From Vibrio pelagius (lineage in GTDB: Bacteria; Pseudomonadota; Gammaproteobacteria; Enterobacterales; Vibrionaceae): 64,000 nucleotides of DNA. Positions 16,906 through 26,661 of the stretch are shown piece after piece. The position numbers and the translations under genes were made by a program. The stretch lies in the NCBI RefSeq assembly GCF_024347575.1, contig NZ_AP025505.1, positions 1 through 64,000 on the forward strand. The letters run 5' to 3'. Under the pieces are notes generated by a model that saw only the letters and a program-made list of their open reading frames with translations, was not told the origin of the DNA and ran no database searches. Numbering within the stretch: the stretch's first letter is position 1; the number at the start of each line of letters is the position of its first letter.

Positions 16906-18888
16906 TTAGAAGTCGAAATCGACTTTTACATAGTATGTTCGGCCCATCTCTGTCTCTTCGTAGTTTTGTGTCGATTGGTCTAAACGTTCATCCGTCAGGT
17001 TAGTTACGCCTGCACGGAATGTGAAGTTCTCATTAAGCGCATATGCACCACCTAATGAAACAACCGTGTAGGCGTCGAGGTTATTGTCGCTACCATCTTT
17101 TTGCTTACCGGTGTAGTTAAGACCAGTAAAGAAAGATAAATCACGTGTTGCCAGCCAGTTTAGATTTGCGTTTGCCAACCATTCTGGAGTGTAAGCGATG
17201 TCTTTATCATCTACTTTGTTAACAGCATCGGTGTAGGTTGCATTGGCTGTAAATGACCAGCTTGTAGAGAACTCATAGCTACCCTCAAGTTCAACACCTT
17301 TTGTTTCAACTTTGTCTACGTTTTCGTATTGAATGATGGTCGATGTTCCATCGAAGAAAGGTGTTAAGTCACGGTCAATCAAGTTCTTAACATCATTGAA
17401 GAAACCTGTAGCTTGCACATAACCATCGACGCCAGAGTACATGGCAGATAACTCGTATGTTTTCGATGTTTGTGGCTTCAGATCGGGATTACCAACAAGT
17501 GTGCATCGTCCACCACAGCTTACCAGAGAGAAATCTTCCGACGATTGGAACAGGGTTGGTGACTTAAAGCCTTCACCGTAACCACCTTTTAAGGTTACGT
17601 TATTAATACCGTTGTAAACAAAGTAGACACGTGGGCTGAAGTCATTGCCAAACTGGTTGTTGTGCGTGAGACGTCCGCTTAATGTTGCTGCGAAATCATC
17701 CGTCACGAAATACTCATCTTGAAGATAGACGGCACTTTGCGTCACTGAGCGTGAGCTCGAATAGTCACGTTGGTTCTCGACGCTAGTGTAAGAGACCTGG
17801 GCACCGAGCGATAGAATCTGGCTGTCAAAATGGTCGACCACAAATCTTGAATCTACGGTGTGGTTGTCTTGGTTCAGTTCAGCTTCATCAACCAATGGGT
17901 GGAAGTTGTTTTCGTTCACTTGTGCTGTTTCATAGAAGTAACTGGTATCCGATTCGCCCCAATCCCAACTGCGCACATGGCCTAAAGTACTGGTCAGCTT
18001 TTTGCCATCGTAATAACTCGTTGCTAATAAATTTCTACTGCTAAAGTAGCTGTTCTCCACACGTTCATCTTTTGAATAGGACACATCAAGGTAGATGTCG
18101 TCCCTGTCGGTGACAAACCAGTTTAAAGAGCCTCGGAACACGTTTCTTTTCTGCTCTGTCTGAGGGGAAAAGTTCTCGCCTGCATTATCTGGGAACCACG
18201 CTTCTTGATCACTGATGTCTACGGTCGCGGTGTAGGTTAGTACATCAGGAATGATTGAGCCGCTAACAAATGTATTCCCTGTCTTTAATTCGCCGCCAGC
18301 ATTGGGCAACAGTGCATTGGCGTTGTTGTCTTCTGGCATACTGTAACTCAGGCTGCCTGAAACATGGGTTTCTGTTGACGCTTTTTTCAGGATTACGTTG
18401 ACCACACCCCCAATCGCTTCACTACCGTAGAGCGAAGACATTGGCCCTCTTACCACTTCGATCTGTTCAATAGCGCTCATTGGAATACTTGATAGATCGA
18501 ATGAAGCACCACGGATCACGGTTTCACTCGAGCTGATTCGACGTCCGTTGATCAAAAACAGAGTGTAGTTACCGTTAGATGAATTTTGATTCTGCAGACC
18601 ACGGATAATAATTCTTGGCTCAGCACCTGTTGTCTTAGCAACGTGCACACCTGCCACGCTCTCTAGTGCTGTCGATATGTCGGTAGCAGGCAGTTTGTCG
18701 ATATCTTCACGCGTGATCACTGAAATGGATGCCGGTGCGTTTTTTATCGATGTTTCGTATTGGTTGGCTGTTACCACCATAGTCTCTGTGTGTTGTGCCG
18801 ATTCACTTGCCACTGAAGGTAACGAGGTGAAGACCGCCAAAGCGACGGCCACTGCTAATTGATGTTTCTTTGTTTTTATATGTTCCAT
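16906..18888 (-). CDS. TonB-dependent siderophore receptor (FepA/IrgA-type)
   Basis: This 660-residue outer-membrane receptor has a signal peptide (to about residue 28), a TonB box (ETMVVTA), a plug domain (ASISVITREDIDKL; EQIEVVRGPMSSLYGSEAIGG) and a 22-strand barrel ending in FDF. The extracellular cysteine pair in CGGRCTLVGNPDLKPQTS is shared with catecholate receptors such as FepA, CirA and IrgA, so a catechol siderophore is the likely ligand. It follows the exported esterase gene by 21 bases, and both lie downstream of a Fur box. The receptor brings the ferric siderophore in and the esterase probably processes it. The exact siderophore cannot be read. Confidence 0.9.
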   Translation of the reverse strand: MEHIKTKKHQLAVAVALAVFTSLPSVASESAQHTETMVVTANQYETSIKNAPASISVITREDIDKLPATDISTALESVAGVHVAKTTGAEPRIIIRGLQNQNSSNGNYTLFLINGRRISSSETVIRGASFDLSSIPMSAIEQIEVVRGPMSSLYGSEAIGGVVNVILKKASTETHVSGSLSYSMPEDNNANALLPNAGGELKTGNTFVSGSIIPDVLTYTATVDISDQEAWFPDNAGENFSPQTEQKRNVFRGSLNWFVTDRDDIYLDVSYSKDERVENSYFSSRNLLATSYYDGKKLTSTLGHVRSWDWGESDTSYFYETAQVNENNFHPLVDEAELNQDNHTVDSRFVVDHFDSQILSLGAQVSYTSVENQRDYSSSRSVTQSAVYLQDEYFVTDDFAATLSGRLTHNNQFGNDFSPRVYFVYNGINNVTLKGGYGEGFKSPTLFQSSEDFSLVSCGGRCTLVGNPDLKPQTSKTYELSAMYSGVDGYVQATGFFNDVKNLIDRDLTPFFDGTSTIIQYENVDKVETKGVELEGSYEFSTSWSFTANATYTDAVNKVDDKDIAYTPEWLANANLNWLATRDLSFFTGLNYTGKQKDGSDNNLDAYTVVSLGGAYALNENFTFRAGVTNLTDERLDQSTQNYEETEMGRTYYVKVDFDF

Positions 18889-18909
18889 TTCTTGGAGGAT
18901 CCTTGGTAC

Positions 18910-20502
18910 TTATTTATTAAATAACGTTGTTAGTCCATCGGCCAGCATCACGCGCCAGCTATAGTAGTCATGTCCACTCGCGACGCTTTTGAACGTCACG
19001 GAATAGCCCTTTTGTTTTAAGGTGTTGAATAGGTTTCTGTTGGTTTGATAAATACTTGCGTTCTTTGGCTCTGTCTCAAATACACCGGCGTTGAGGTAGA
19101 ATTGAATGTCCATTTTTCTTTTGGTTGCGGCAAGCTCACTCATCCAACTCTGTTGCTTGAGTAACTGCTGTTTGGCGTCTCGTGGTTTCCACCAAAATGA
19201 ACCAGATTGACTCAGAACCTTGCCAAAACGTTCTGGGTGCTCCAAAGCAATATAAGTCGATGCTAAGCCGCCATAACTCGAGCCAGACAACACCGTGTTC
19301 TCTGCGGTTGGGCATATAGACTGCGTGTCACAAAGCCACGGCATCAGCTCATTTGCCAACATGTTGGCGAACGTCTCATTGGGAGTGAGTTCCTTACCCC
19401 GCAAACTTGGCCTTGGTGGGTTAACAAACACGACTCTCATTGGTGGAATGGCTTTGTCGGCAATCAAGTTATCCATTACAAGCGGAGTTGGTACTTTATC
19501 TAGGTAGGCATCACCATCGAAGAGAATCAGTAGAGGTGAAGTCCTATCTAATGGGTACACTTTATTAGGCTCATAGATACTGATCTTTCTCTCTTCGTTA
19601 CTCATTGAGTCACGGTAAGAAAGGTGGCGAACCAGCCCTTTAGGTTGCTCTTGTTCCGTTGCGACCTTATCTGTAGGCGCATAATCCAGCGTTAACGTTG
19701 AAGCCGAACCAAAGAGACCTGTGTCTGCTCCAAAAGTTGGGTTCAGGTTTAGTGGGTCGGGTGCTGCTGTCGCTAGCACTGCTTTTCTCTGTTCGCGATT
19801 AATGTCATCTCGCAGTTGCGGCACATTGGGCGCAATTCGGTATGAAAGGCGTGTCGTGTCTGGTACTTCAAATGAACGAAACCAAATGTCACTACCTTTA
19901 ATTTGACTCATCTGAGCGTGGCCGCCATAAGGAGCACCTAACAAGCGCACATTGTTAACGTTACCTCTATATAAAAAGGTCACGATAGCTTTGTTGGGTG
20001 TTTGGTATTCAACTAACGGTGCGCCTTGCGATTCAATGATTTGCCAAAATTTTTTTTCGGCATCTTTTACACCACCTTTTATATCTTGAGCGGTTTGAGA
20101 GAGAGTTGAACTAATTATTGGTAGATCGGGAGATAGATACTGATCGCTTTTTAGCGCCATCGGGTTGAGTTGCATCTCGACGTTGACTGGTTCGTTGCTG
20201 TCCGTAGTTACTTCGATTTGATAGGTATCAGCTTCATCCACGTACCAAAATATCTCCGTTTCACGAGAGTGGTCGTTAAGTAGCTTTTTGATTGGGTCGC
20301 CAGAAGAGTTAAATGCAATCACTTGGTCCATAAACCCTTCGCTGCGAATGTAGCCACGGTAATATCCGGGTTTATCGACCTTTAAAATCAGTTCCGTTTG
20401 AGAGTCGAACTTGATGTTTTGAGCTTTGTTTGCATCAACGCTCATTGCTAGAGCACTGGGTAGCTGAGTGATTAAAGCAATAGAGAGAAAAAGCCATTTC
20501 AT
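18910..20502 (-). CDS. Exported Fes/IroE-like siderophore esterase
   Basis: The 530-residue protein has a signal peptide (residues 1-19, PSALA) and an enterochelin-esterase layout: an N-terminal Fes-type beta domain (about 140-240, TFLYRGNVNNVRLLG) and a C-terminal alpha/beta hydrolase with nucleophile GSSYGG, acid region near the C-terminus and catalytic His in SGHDYYSWR. E. coli Fes is cytoplasmic at about 400 residues; this one is longer at the N-terminus and should act in the periplasm, as IroE does. It likely hydrolyses ester-linked catechol siderophores. It is the first gene of an operon with the TonB receptor and lies just downstream of a Fur box. Confidence 0.85.
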   Translation of the reverse strand: MKWLFLSIALITQLPSALAMSVDANKAQNIKFDSQTELILKVDKPGYYRGYIRSEGFMDQVIAFNSSGDPIKKLLNDHSRETEIFWYVDEADTYQIEVTTDSNEPVNVEMQLNPMALKSDQYLSPDLPIISSTLSQTAQDIKGGVKDAEKKFWQIIESQGAPLVEYQTPNKAIVTFLYRGNVNNVRLLGAPYGGHAQMSQIKGSDIWFRSFEVPDTTRLSYRIAPNVPQLRDDINREQRKAVLATAAPDPLNLNPTFGADTGLFGSASTLTLDYAPTDKVATEQEQPKGLVRHLSYRDSMSNEERKISIYEPNKVYPLDRTSPLLILFDGDAYLDKVPTPLVMDNLIADKAIPPMRVVFVNPPRPSLRGKELTPNETFANMLANELMPWLCDTQSICPTAENTVLSGSSYGGLASTYIALEHPERFGKVLSQSGSFWWKPRDAKQQLLKQQSWMSELAATKRKMDIQFYLNAGVFETEPKNASIYQTNRNLFNTLKQKGYSVTFKSVASGHDYYSWRVMLADGLTTLFNK

Positions 20503-20520
20503 GAAAAGTCCAATTGATGT

Positions 20521-20541
20521 TAATGATATTTATTATCATTT
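20521..20541 (-). promoter_or_regulatory. Fur box upstream of the esterase-receptor operon
   Basis: The palindrome ATGATA-TTTAT-TATCAT (20523-20539) matches the 19-bp Fur consensus closely and lies about 20 bases before the esterase start, in the gap shared with the divergent AraC gene. It predicts repression by Fur with iron. Confidence 0.75.
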
Positions 20542-20623
20542 ATGGTAATTTCATTTTTCTTTCTGGAACAGCAGTTTGAGTTATGCAAAGTAACTAGACT
20601 GTTATGAAAATTGGCAGGCACTT

Positions 20624-21619
20624 ATGAATAGTCGAATATCTTCATCTTTTAGGAAAAGTGCTCTTGTGCGTTGGATCGAGACCGAAGAGAAGTACCAAAT
20701 GGTGTCTGAACAATTCACCGAGGCAGATCCACTTCTTGAAGGGAATGTGGATACGTGCAAGGTCAAAGAGAGCTTCTCTCTTCATTGGGGAACGACAACT
20801 GAGCTTAAAGATCATCAAGTCATATCCACAGCACGTAAGGCTTTGATCCTAATAATCTTAACGAATGGTAAACTTGATTTTAGTTACGATGATTTGAACT
20901 TTAAGATGGACTCTAAAGATGGCTATCAAGGCCTAGTTGTTAATTTGGCCAAGCCTGCCACTTTTAGACGTACTGTTCAAAAGGGGAATAAGGTGGCTAA
21001 GTTGAAAGTCCTGATCCCTCAGGAGTGGATTGCGGAGCGAGTAGAAGAAGGCAGTCGAGTAGACGAATTTATCTCGCAACACTTATCTAACTTTGACCTG
21101 TATTCCAATGAGCACTTACGTTCAACGATCGATAAGATTATTGAGTTACACAACGGAAACGAAACATTTAAGAAAATTAAGTTGGAGGCGCTGACTCAAA
21201 ACTTGGTTTTAGAGGTGTTTGAACAGCTCACGAACAGCGATATACCTGTGAAGTCTGTTTTGTTAGAAGCCCCGACAATCACAACGGAGAACACCAAGAG
21301 ATCGATTGATGATCTTATTAACCACATTGAAGACAACCTCGATAGCGACCTTTCTGTTAAGGCGTTAGCGGAGTATACATACACAAGTGAGTCCAACCTC
21401 AGACGCAAGTTCAAAGAAGTGATTGGTTGTAGTCTAAAAAGTTACATACGTCGCCGACGCTTGGAGGTTGCTCGTAAGCACCTAGAACAAGGTTTAGCGT
21501 CAATAACGGAAGTCGCTTACTACGCGGGTTATCGCCACCCTTCGAACTTTACGAATGCCTACAAGAAAGCCTTCGGTTATCCGCCTGCAGACACTGTGAA
21601 CAAACGAGTCCTGAGATAA
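20624..21619 (+). CDS. AraC-family regulator of the siderophore locus
   Basis: The 331-residue protein has a C-terminal AraC DNA-binding domain (about residues 225-325; LSVKALAEYTYTSESNLRRK and ITEVAYYAGYRHPSNFTNAY) and an N-terminal sensing domain without a clear cupin motif. It is transcribed away from the esterase-receptor operon across a gap with a Fur box. AraC-type activators that use the siderophore as inducer are known beside such receptors in Vibrio, so it probably activates the neighbouring operon (inference). A terminator shared with the next gene follows. Confidence 0.88.
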   Translation: MNSRISSSFRKSALVRWIETEEKYQMVSEQFTEADPLLEGNVDTCKVKESFSLHWGTTTELKDHQVISTARKALILIILTNGKLDFSYDDLNFKMDSKDGYQGLVVNLAKPATFRRTVQKGNKVAKLKVLIPQEWIAERVEEGSRVDEFISQHLSNFDLYSNEHLRSTIDKIIELHNGNETFKKIKLEALTQNLVLEVFEQLTNSDIPVKSVLLEAPTITTENTKRSIDDLINHIEDNLDSDLSVKALAEYTYTSESNLRRKFKEVIGCSLKSYIRRRRLEVARKHLEQGLASITEVAYYAGYRHPSNFTNAYKKAFGYPPADTVNKRVLR

Positions 21620-21621
21620 AG

Positions 21622-21658
21622 AAAAAGGAAAGCAGTACCAAACATGCTTTCCTTTTTT
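21622..21658. terminator. Bidirectional terminator between AraC and DJ-1/PfpI genes
   Basis: Arms AAAAAGGAAAGCA and TGCTTTCCTTTTTT enclose a 10-base loop, giving T runs on both strands between two convergent genes. Confidence 0.9.
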
Positions 21659-21678
21659 ATTCGGCTTGAAGTTAATCT

Positions 21679-22350
21679 TTACTTCAGAAGATCAACGATA
21701 GCTTTGCCTACACCATGAGCGCTCGTCGGGTTTTGACCTGTGATGACGCGGTCATCAACGATGATAAGCTCTTGCCATGGCTGCACTTTCGAGTAACGCG
21801 CTGCGCCACGAGCCAAAGACTCTTCCAATAAGAATGGGATGTCGTTGATGGTGCCAAAGTCAATCTCTTCTTCGCGAGTAAAACCAGTCACTGATTTAGA
21901 TGCAAGCAGCTTCTCACCATTGCTCAGCGTAATTGGTAGTAGGGCACCCGGGCCATGACAAACTGCTGCGACAATACCGCCATCTTCATAGTGCTTTGCC
22001 GAAATCTTAGCGAAGTCTTCGTTGTTTGCTAGATCTGAAAGCAGACCAAAGCCGCCTGGGTAGAAGATCGCATCGTAGTTATTTCCATTGATTTGCGATA
22101 CAGGAATTGTGTTGTTCACACGGTTTTGGAAATCATCATCCGCCAATATTTTTGCGTTTACTGCATCGCCTTCGATATCTGTTCCGTATAGAGGAGCTTG
22201 ACCACCTTTGATAGAAGCTATGTCGTAATCAAAGCCGGCATCCAATAATTCGCTCAAGGCATGCGTTAGCTCTGGTGCGTAAGTTCCGTTGGCTTGGTCA
22301 GTTTCACCTAGTGTTGCGTGGTTTGTAACGATAATCAGTACTTTCTTCAT
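21679..22350 (-). CDS. DJ-1/PfpI family protein (class I glutamine amidotransferase-like)
   Basis: The 223-residue protein belongs to the DJ-1/ThiJ/PfpI superfamily: an N-terminal strand KKVLIIVTNH, a Glu-type DYDAIFYPGG loop and the nucleophile elbow VAAVCHGPGALL with the conserved Cys-His. The subgroup close to Hsp31 acts as a glyoxalase/deglycase or protein repair factor, so detoxification of reactive aldehydes is likely. I start at the ATG at 22350, preceded by AAGGA. A LysR gene diverges about 130 bases away and probably regulates it. Confidence 0.88.
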   Translation of the reverse strand: MKKVLIIVTNHATLGETDQANGTYAPELTHALSELLDAGFDYDIASIKGGQAPLYGTDIEGDAVNAKILADDDFQNRVNNTIPVSQINGNNYDAIFYPGGFGLLSDLANNEDFAKISAKHYEDGGIVAAVCHGPGALLPITLSNGEKLLASKSVTGFTREEEIDFGTINDIPFLLEESLARGAARYSKVQPWQELIIVDDRVITGQNPTSAHGVGKAIVDLLK

Positions 22351-22482
22351 GATGATGTCCTTGTGAAATTGCGTGTATTTGTTGAACACCTTCATACTAA
22401 TTGCTAATCAAATAAGTGATAATACGTTTAATTGGCAAAACATTATTGCTAAATAGCAAAGATAGTTATAGCACAGGTGATT

Positions 22483-23367
22483 ATGGATAGTTTCGAAGGC
22501 ATTAACGAGTTTGTTACGGTTGCGGAGAGCAAAGGGTTTTCTGCCGCGGCAAAACAGTTGGGATGCAGCACCAGTCACGTGAGTCGCCAAGTCACGAGAT
22601 TAGAAGAGCGGTTAGGTGTCGCTTTGTTAGCACGTTCAACGAGAATGGTGAGTTTGACTGATGCAGGTCAGGCGTATTATCAACAATGCAAGGAGCTAGT
22701 GATTGGGCTTCAGCAAGCGAATGAGACGTTAACGACGCAGCAGACTCAATTGAGTGGCGTACTAAGAGTCAGTGCTGCTGGTGCATTTTCTGAAAACCAC
22801 GTTGCCCCCGCTTTGATGGAGTTCGCTAAGCAACACCCCAATCTCACGGTAGAGATTAACTTCAACACCAGCATGGTTAACTTTATTGAAGACGGCTTTG
22901 ATTTTGCGATTCGTTACGGAAGGCTCAGTGATTCCGGCTTAATTGCAAGAAAGCTGGTGGACCGTCCAATGGCAGCGGCTGCAAGTCAGAGTTATATTGA
23001 CGAACATGGCTTACCAACGCACCCGGAGCAGCTTAAACATCACAGCTGCATCATCGCAAACAAAGACGTTTGGCTGTTTGAGAAAGACGGACAGCCGTTA
23101 GATGGAGTGAAGGTACATGGTCGATGGAAAAGCAATAATGCCCACACGGTTCTGCAAGCCTGTACCGAAGGCTTAGGTATTGCCTATTTGCCAAAGAGTA
23201 GCTTTAACGATGCTATTTCTTCTGGGCGTTTAGTGCCGATACTTGAACCCTATTGGGGCAGTGGCAATAGTAGCTGGATTGTGTACCAAAACCGACATTT
23301 CCTGCCATTAAGAGCGAGGTTGGCTATTGATTTCTTACTCGAATACTTCGCTGGTTGGCAGGAGTAA
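22483..23367 (+). CDS. LysR-family transcriptional regulator
   Basis: This 294-residue LysR protein has an N-terminal HTH (residues 1-60; GFSAAAKQLGCSTSHVSRQVTRLE) and a ligand-binding domain from about residue 88 (LSGVLRVSAAGAFSENHVAP), close to the large CrgA/AaeR-like subgroup. The ATG at 22483 has AGGTG upstream; an in-frame GTG two codons earlier is less likely. It is divergent from the DJ-1/PfpI gene, its probable target. The effector is not visible. Confidence 0.9.
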   Translation: MDSFEGINEFVTVAESKGFSAAAKQLGCSTSHVSRQVTRLEERLGVALLARSTRMVSLTDAGQAYYQQCKELVIGLQQANETLTTQQTQLSGVLRVSAAGAFSENHVAPALMEFAKQHPNLTVEINFNTSMVNFIEDGFDFAIRYGRLSDSGLIARKLVDRPMAAAASQSYIDEHGLPTHPEQLKHHSCIIANKDVWLFEKDGQPLDGVKVHGRWKSNNAHTVLQACTEGLGIAYLPKSSFNDAISSGRLVPILEPYWGSGNSSWIVYQNRHFLPLRARLAIDFLLEYFAGWQE

Positions 23368-23567
23368 ATTGCACGCTTTTTTACCATTTTCGAGCACCTT
23401 TCTGCGGACACATTTTTACTAAGCTGCGTCGCTAGGATTGTGTATTGGTTTGATTGTTAAACTTGAACCCGTAGCACGCTTTATGCTGCACCGAATTGCC
23501 GCGAATGACGTTCTTCGCTAGTGTGCGGTAAATTATATGTAGTGTATGTGTTTCTGGATTGTCTTAT

Positions 23568-25208
23568 ATGTTAAAGCGTTCTCTATTAAAACTGAGCGTC
23601 TGTTTTCTTAGTCTCTCAATACTCTCAGCGTGCGGTGGAGGCGAGGGAGATTCAACTACACCCAACTCTCTAACACAAGAACAGCGTTACGACCTTCTGT
23701 ATCGCTCGACATTTGGCCCAGAGCCAGACTCTTATCAAGAACTAGCGAATCTAGGCTATTCCGCATGGTTAGATCAGCAATTTTCTATGTCGCCAACGTT
23801 GCACTCAACTCGTTTGCAACAATACACGTTGGCAGAGAACGCAGACACTTACAGCCAATCTGATCGCGTGGCGGTTTGGTGGGATGTTAGCCTGAATGCG
23901 CCCGACCAACTTCGCCAGCGTGTCGCCTTCGCGTTGAGTGAACTGTTCGTGATCTCAAGGTATGGTGCGAGCCTAGGTGGTCGCGCAGTCGAGATGACCG
24001 ATTACTACGATATGCTTATCACCCATGCGTTTGGCAACTATCGTGATCTTATAGAATCGGTAACGCTGCATGCTGCAATGGGTGATTACCTATCCATGAT
24101 GGCAAACCAAAAAGCGGATCCAGACAATAATCGTTTTCCAGATGAGAACTATGCACGTGAAGTGATGCAGCTGTTTAGCATCGGTCTGTATGAGTTAAAC
24201 CAAGATGGTACGGATAAGCTAGATAGCCAAGGGCAACTGATCCCAACTTATTCGCAGGATGATATTGAAAATCTTGCGCGAGTATTTACAGGCTGGCACA
24301 TCGCTGAAAAAACCAAACCGTGGTGGGGATCGAAAGAGGGAAATTGGCTTGTCCCAATGGTGGCGTATCCTGACTACCATGATGATGAGCAAAAAGTCGT
24401 GATGGGCAATGTGTTTGCTCAAGGTCAGACGCCAGAGCAAGACATGGCGCAAGCAATGGATATGTTACTCAACCACCCCAACACCGCGCCATTAATCAGT
24501 AAACATCTTATTCAAAGATTGGTCACGTCGAACCCTTCTCCTGCTTATGTCGCTAGAATTAGTGCATTGTTTGCGGATAATGGTTCAGGTGTGAGGGGCG
24601 ACTTGAAAGCCGTGATTCGTGGCATATTAACCGATAGCGAAGCAGTGAGCGGTGGTGACCGAACACCGGTTAAAATGAAAGAACCCTTGATCGCGATGAC
24701 TAATTTTTTCCGCGCATTTGAGGCTAAGTCGGCTGATCCTACAGGACGATTCCATAACTCCATCAATACATTTGGTGCATACGGACAGTCACCACTGGGC
24801 TCACCAAGTGTGTTCAACTTTTTCTCTCCGGACTACGCGCCAAATGGTGAAATAGCAGCGGCTAACGACGTAGCGCCTGAGTTTGAAATATTGAGTTGGA
24901 ATAATTTCATTTTGACTAACAACCAACTTTGGGCAGCAACCGGCAGAACAAACTATGAGGGAGAGACTAATCCCTCTCGTATTGTGATCAATACAGCGCC
25001 GTTAGAAGCTATCGCCAATGATCACGAAGCTCTAATTGCAGAAATTGAAAGACGCTTACTCTCTGAAAGAATGAGTGATGAACTTAGGGAAATAGTATTA
25101 GAAGCATTAGAAGAGCTTCGAGATACACAACAGAGTTTAAAGGTTCGTAATGCCATCTATATCGCAGTAACGAGCCAAGAGTTTCACATTGAGGAGCTAG
25201 CCCAATGA
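23568..25208 (+). CDS. DUF1800 family exported lipoprotein
   Basis: The 546-residue protein has a lipoprotein signal with lipobox LSAC near residues 18-21, followed by the DUF1800 region: YDLLYRSTFGPEPDSYQ, then VAFALSELFVIS, NYAREVMQLFSIGLYELN and DDIENLARVFTGW. DUF1800 proteins are almost always paired with a DUF1501 protein, as here with a 4-base overlap (ATGA). The family is widespread in marine bacteria and has no settled function; involvement in surface or polysaccharide-related processes has been suggested only from context. The ATG at 23568 is preferred over an upstream TTG. Confidence 0.85.
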   Translation: MLKRSLLKLSVCFLSLSILSACGGGEGDSTTPNSLTQEQRYDLLYRSTFGPEPDSYQELANLGYSAWLDQQFSMSPTLHSTRLQQYTLAENADTYSQSDRVAVWWDVSLNAPDQLRQRVAFALSELFVISRYGASLGGRAVEMTDYYDMLITHAFGNYRDLIESVTLHAAMGDYLSMMANQKADPDNNRFPDENYAREVMQLFSIGLYELNQDGTDKLDSQGQLIPTYSQDDIENLARVFTGWHIAEKTKPWWGSKEGNWLVPMVAYPDYHDDEQKVVMGNVFAQGQTPEQDMAQAMDMLLNHPNTAPLISKHLIQRLVTSNPSPAYVARISALFADNGSGVRGDLKAVIRGILTDSEAVSGGDRTPVKMKEPLIAMTNFFRAFEAKSADPTGRFHNSINTFGAYGQSPLGSPSVFNFFSPDYAPNGEIAAANDVAPEFEILSWNNFILTNNQLWAATGRTNYEGETNPSRIVINTAPLEAIANDHEALIAEIERRLLSERMSDELREIVLEALEELRDTQQSLKVRNAIYIAVTSQEFHIEELAQ

Positions 25209-26515
25209 TTTCACGTCGTCAATTATTAGCGGCTATGGCCTCAACACCCATTGTTTCCATGATGGGCACCAGCTCCGCTTATGCGTTGCCAAATAATGAT
25301 TATAAGGCTCTGGTTTGTGTCTTTTTATTTGGTGGCAATGATGGTTTCAATATGTTGGTGCCTAATGATAACGCACACTACGATGAATACGCGAATGCTC
25401 GCCCAGACATTGCCATCCCACAAGCATCACTGCTTCCTTTATCATTAAACACTGGGTCAAGTTTATCGTTGAGTTTGCATCCTTCTATGGGTGAGGCTCA
25501 AAGTCTATTCGATAGCGGGAAAATGGTCGCTATTGCTAATAGCGGTGTACTCATTGAACCTGCGACTAAGACGGGATTGAAAGATGGTACACATGCCATG
25601 CCACCTTTCTTGTTTTCTCATAATTCCCAGCAAGCGGAATGGCAACGCGGTTGGTCTGGTAGTAATACGACGCTAGGTTGGGCAGGGCGACTAATGGATG
25701 TATTGAGCAGTGAATCAGATGCCATTAGCCCAACTTTCAGTCTTAACGGGTATGCTCAACTTTTGAACGGCAGTGACTATACGGCTAATCTGATCAATGC
25801 CTCTTCGCTACCTAGAGTAAATGCGATTAGCAATACTCAGCGTCGAAAAAGTTTCGATCGTGTTATGAGTTTATCGCCACACACCGCGTTCGGACGAGAG
25901 TTTGACCGGGTGAAAAACGACTCGGTTTCAATAAGAGATACACTCGCAAATGCGATCAGTTCGATACCCGAAGAAGACCACTTTCCCGATTTCTCGTTGA
26001 GTAAGCAGCTACACACGGTTGCTCGACTGATTAAATCGAGCGATCAACTGGGTCACCAAAGGCAAGTTTACTTTGTCGGTTTTGGTGGTTTTGATACCCA
26101 CGCCAACCAATTGAACGACCATGCAGAACTGATGAGCGCCCTGAGCCAGTCACTTGCAGCATTTAATCAATCCATGGAGGCCGCTGGTTTAGGTGACAAG
26201 GTGACCACAATGACCATGTCCGATTTTGGTCGCCGTCTGGCAAGTAATGGCACCGGTACTGATCACGGCTGGGCGAGTAATCACCTTATCATGGGTGGCG
26301 CTCTGAACGGTGGGCAATTGTACGGGCAATGGCCATCTCTGATCCTTGATGGAGAGAATGACTTCAACAAAGGGCGTATGATTCCAACGACATCCGTTGA
26401 GCAAATCGGTGCGACGATCGCGAAGTGGATGGGAGTGAATACAGACAGCGCGATGGACTACGTTTTTCCGAACCTGACGAATTTTTCGGTGAAAGACTTA
26501 GGCTTTTTGAAATAA
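25205..26515 (+). CDS. DUF1501 family exported protein
   Basis: The 436-residue protein overlaps the DUF1800 gene by four bases and is its usual partner. It begins MISRRQLLAAMAS, a twin-arginine-like signal but with RR followed by Q rather than the full motif, then a hydrophobic stretch ending SSAYA. The fold resembles the sulfatase/alkaline phosphatase group (VFLFGGNDGFNMLVPND; FGGFDTHANQLNDH; MSDFGRRLASNGTGTDHGW), with Asp and His residues that could bind metal. It is exported, probably folded. Function unknown beyond the pairing. Confidence 0.85.
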   Translation: MISRRQLLAAMASTPIVSMMGTSSAYALPNNDYKALVCVFLFGGNDGFNMLVPNDNAHYDEYANARPDIAIPQASLLPLSLNTGSSLSLSLHPSMGEAQSLFDSGKMVAIANSGVLIEPATKTGLKDGTHAMPPFLFSHNSQQAEWQRGWSGSNTTLGWAGRLMDVLSSESDAISPTFSLNGYAQLLNGSDYTANLINASSLPRVNAISNTQRRKSFDRVMSLSPHTAFGREFDRVKNDSVSIRDTLANAISSIPEEDHFPDFSLSKQLHTVARLIKSSDQLGHQRQVYFVGFGGFDTHANQLNDHAELMSALSQSLAAFNQSMEAAGLGDKVTTMTMSDFGRRLASNGTGTDHGWASNHLIMGGALNGGQLYGQWPSLILDGENDFNKGRMIPTTSVEQIGATIAKWMGVNTDSAMDYVFPNLTNFSVKDLGFLK

Positions 26516-26617
26516 CTTAGTTTGAGTAGTGAGGAATATGATGCGCTTCTAATTCCTACCACTTTAAGTCGTTCTGGGATCGTGAAAGCTAATTTATCTT
26601 TTAAGCTTATGTCGACC

Positions 26618-26648
26618 AAGAACCACCTGTTTTGGGAAGGTGGTTCTT
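26618..26648. terminator. Bidirectional terminator
   Basis: Perfect 11-bp arms AAGAACCACCT and AGGTGGTTCTT with a 9-base loop lie between the convergent DUF1501 and FMN-reductase genes. Confidence 0.85.
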
Positions 26649-26661
26649 AGTTATTTATTTC

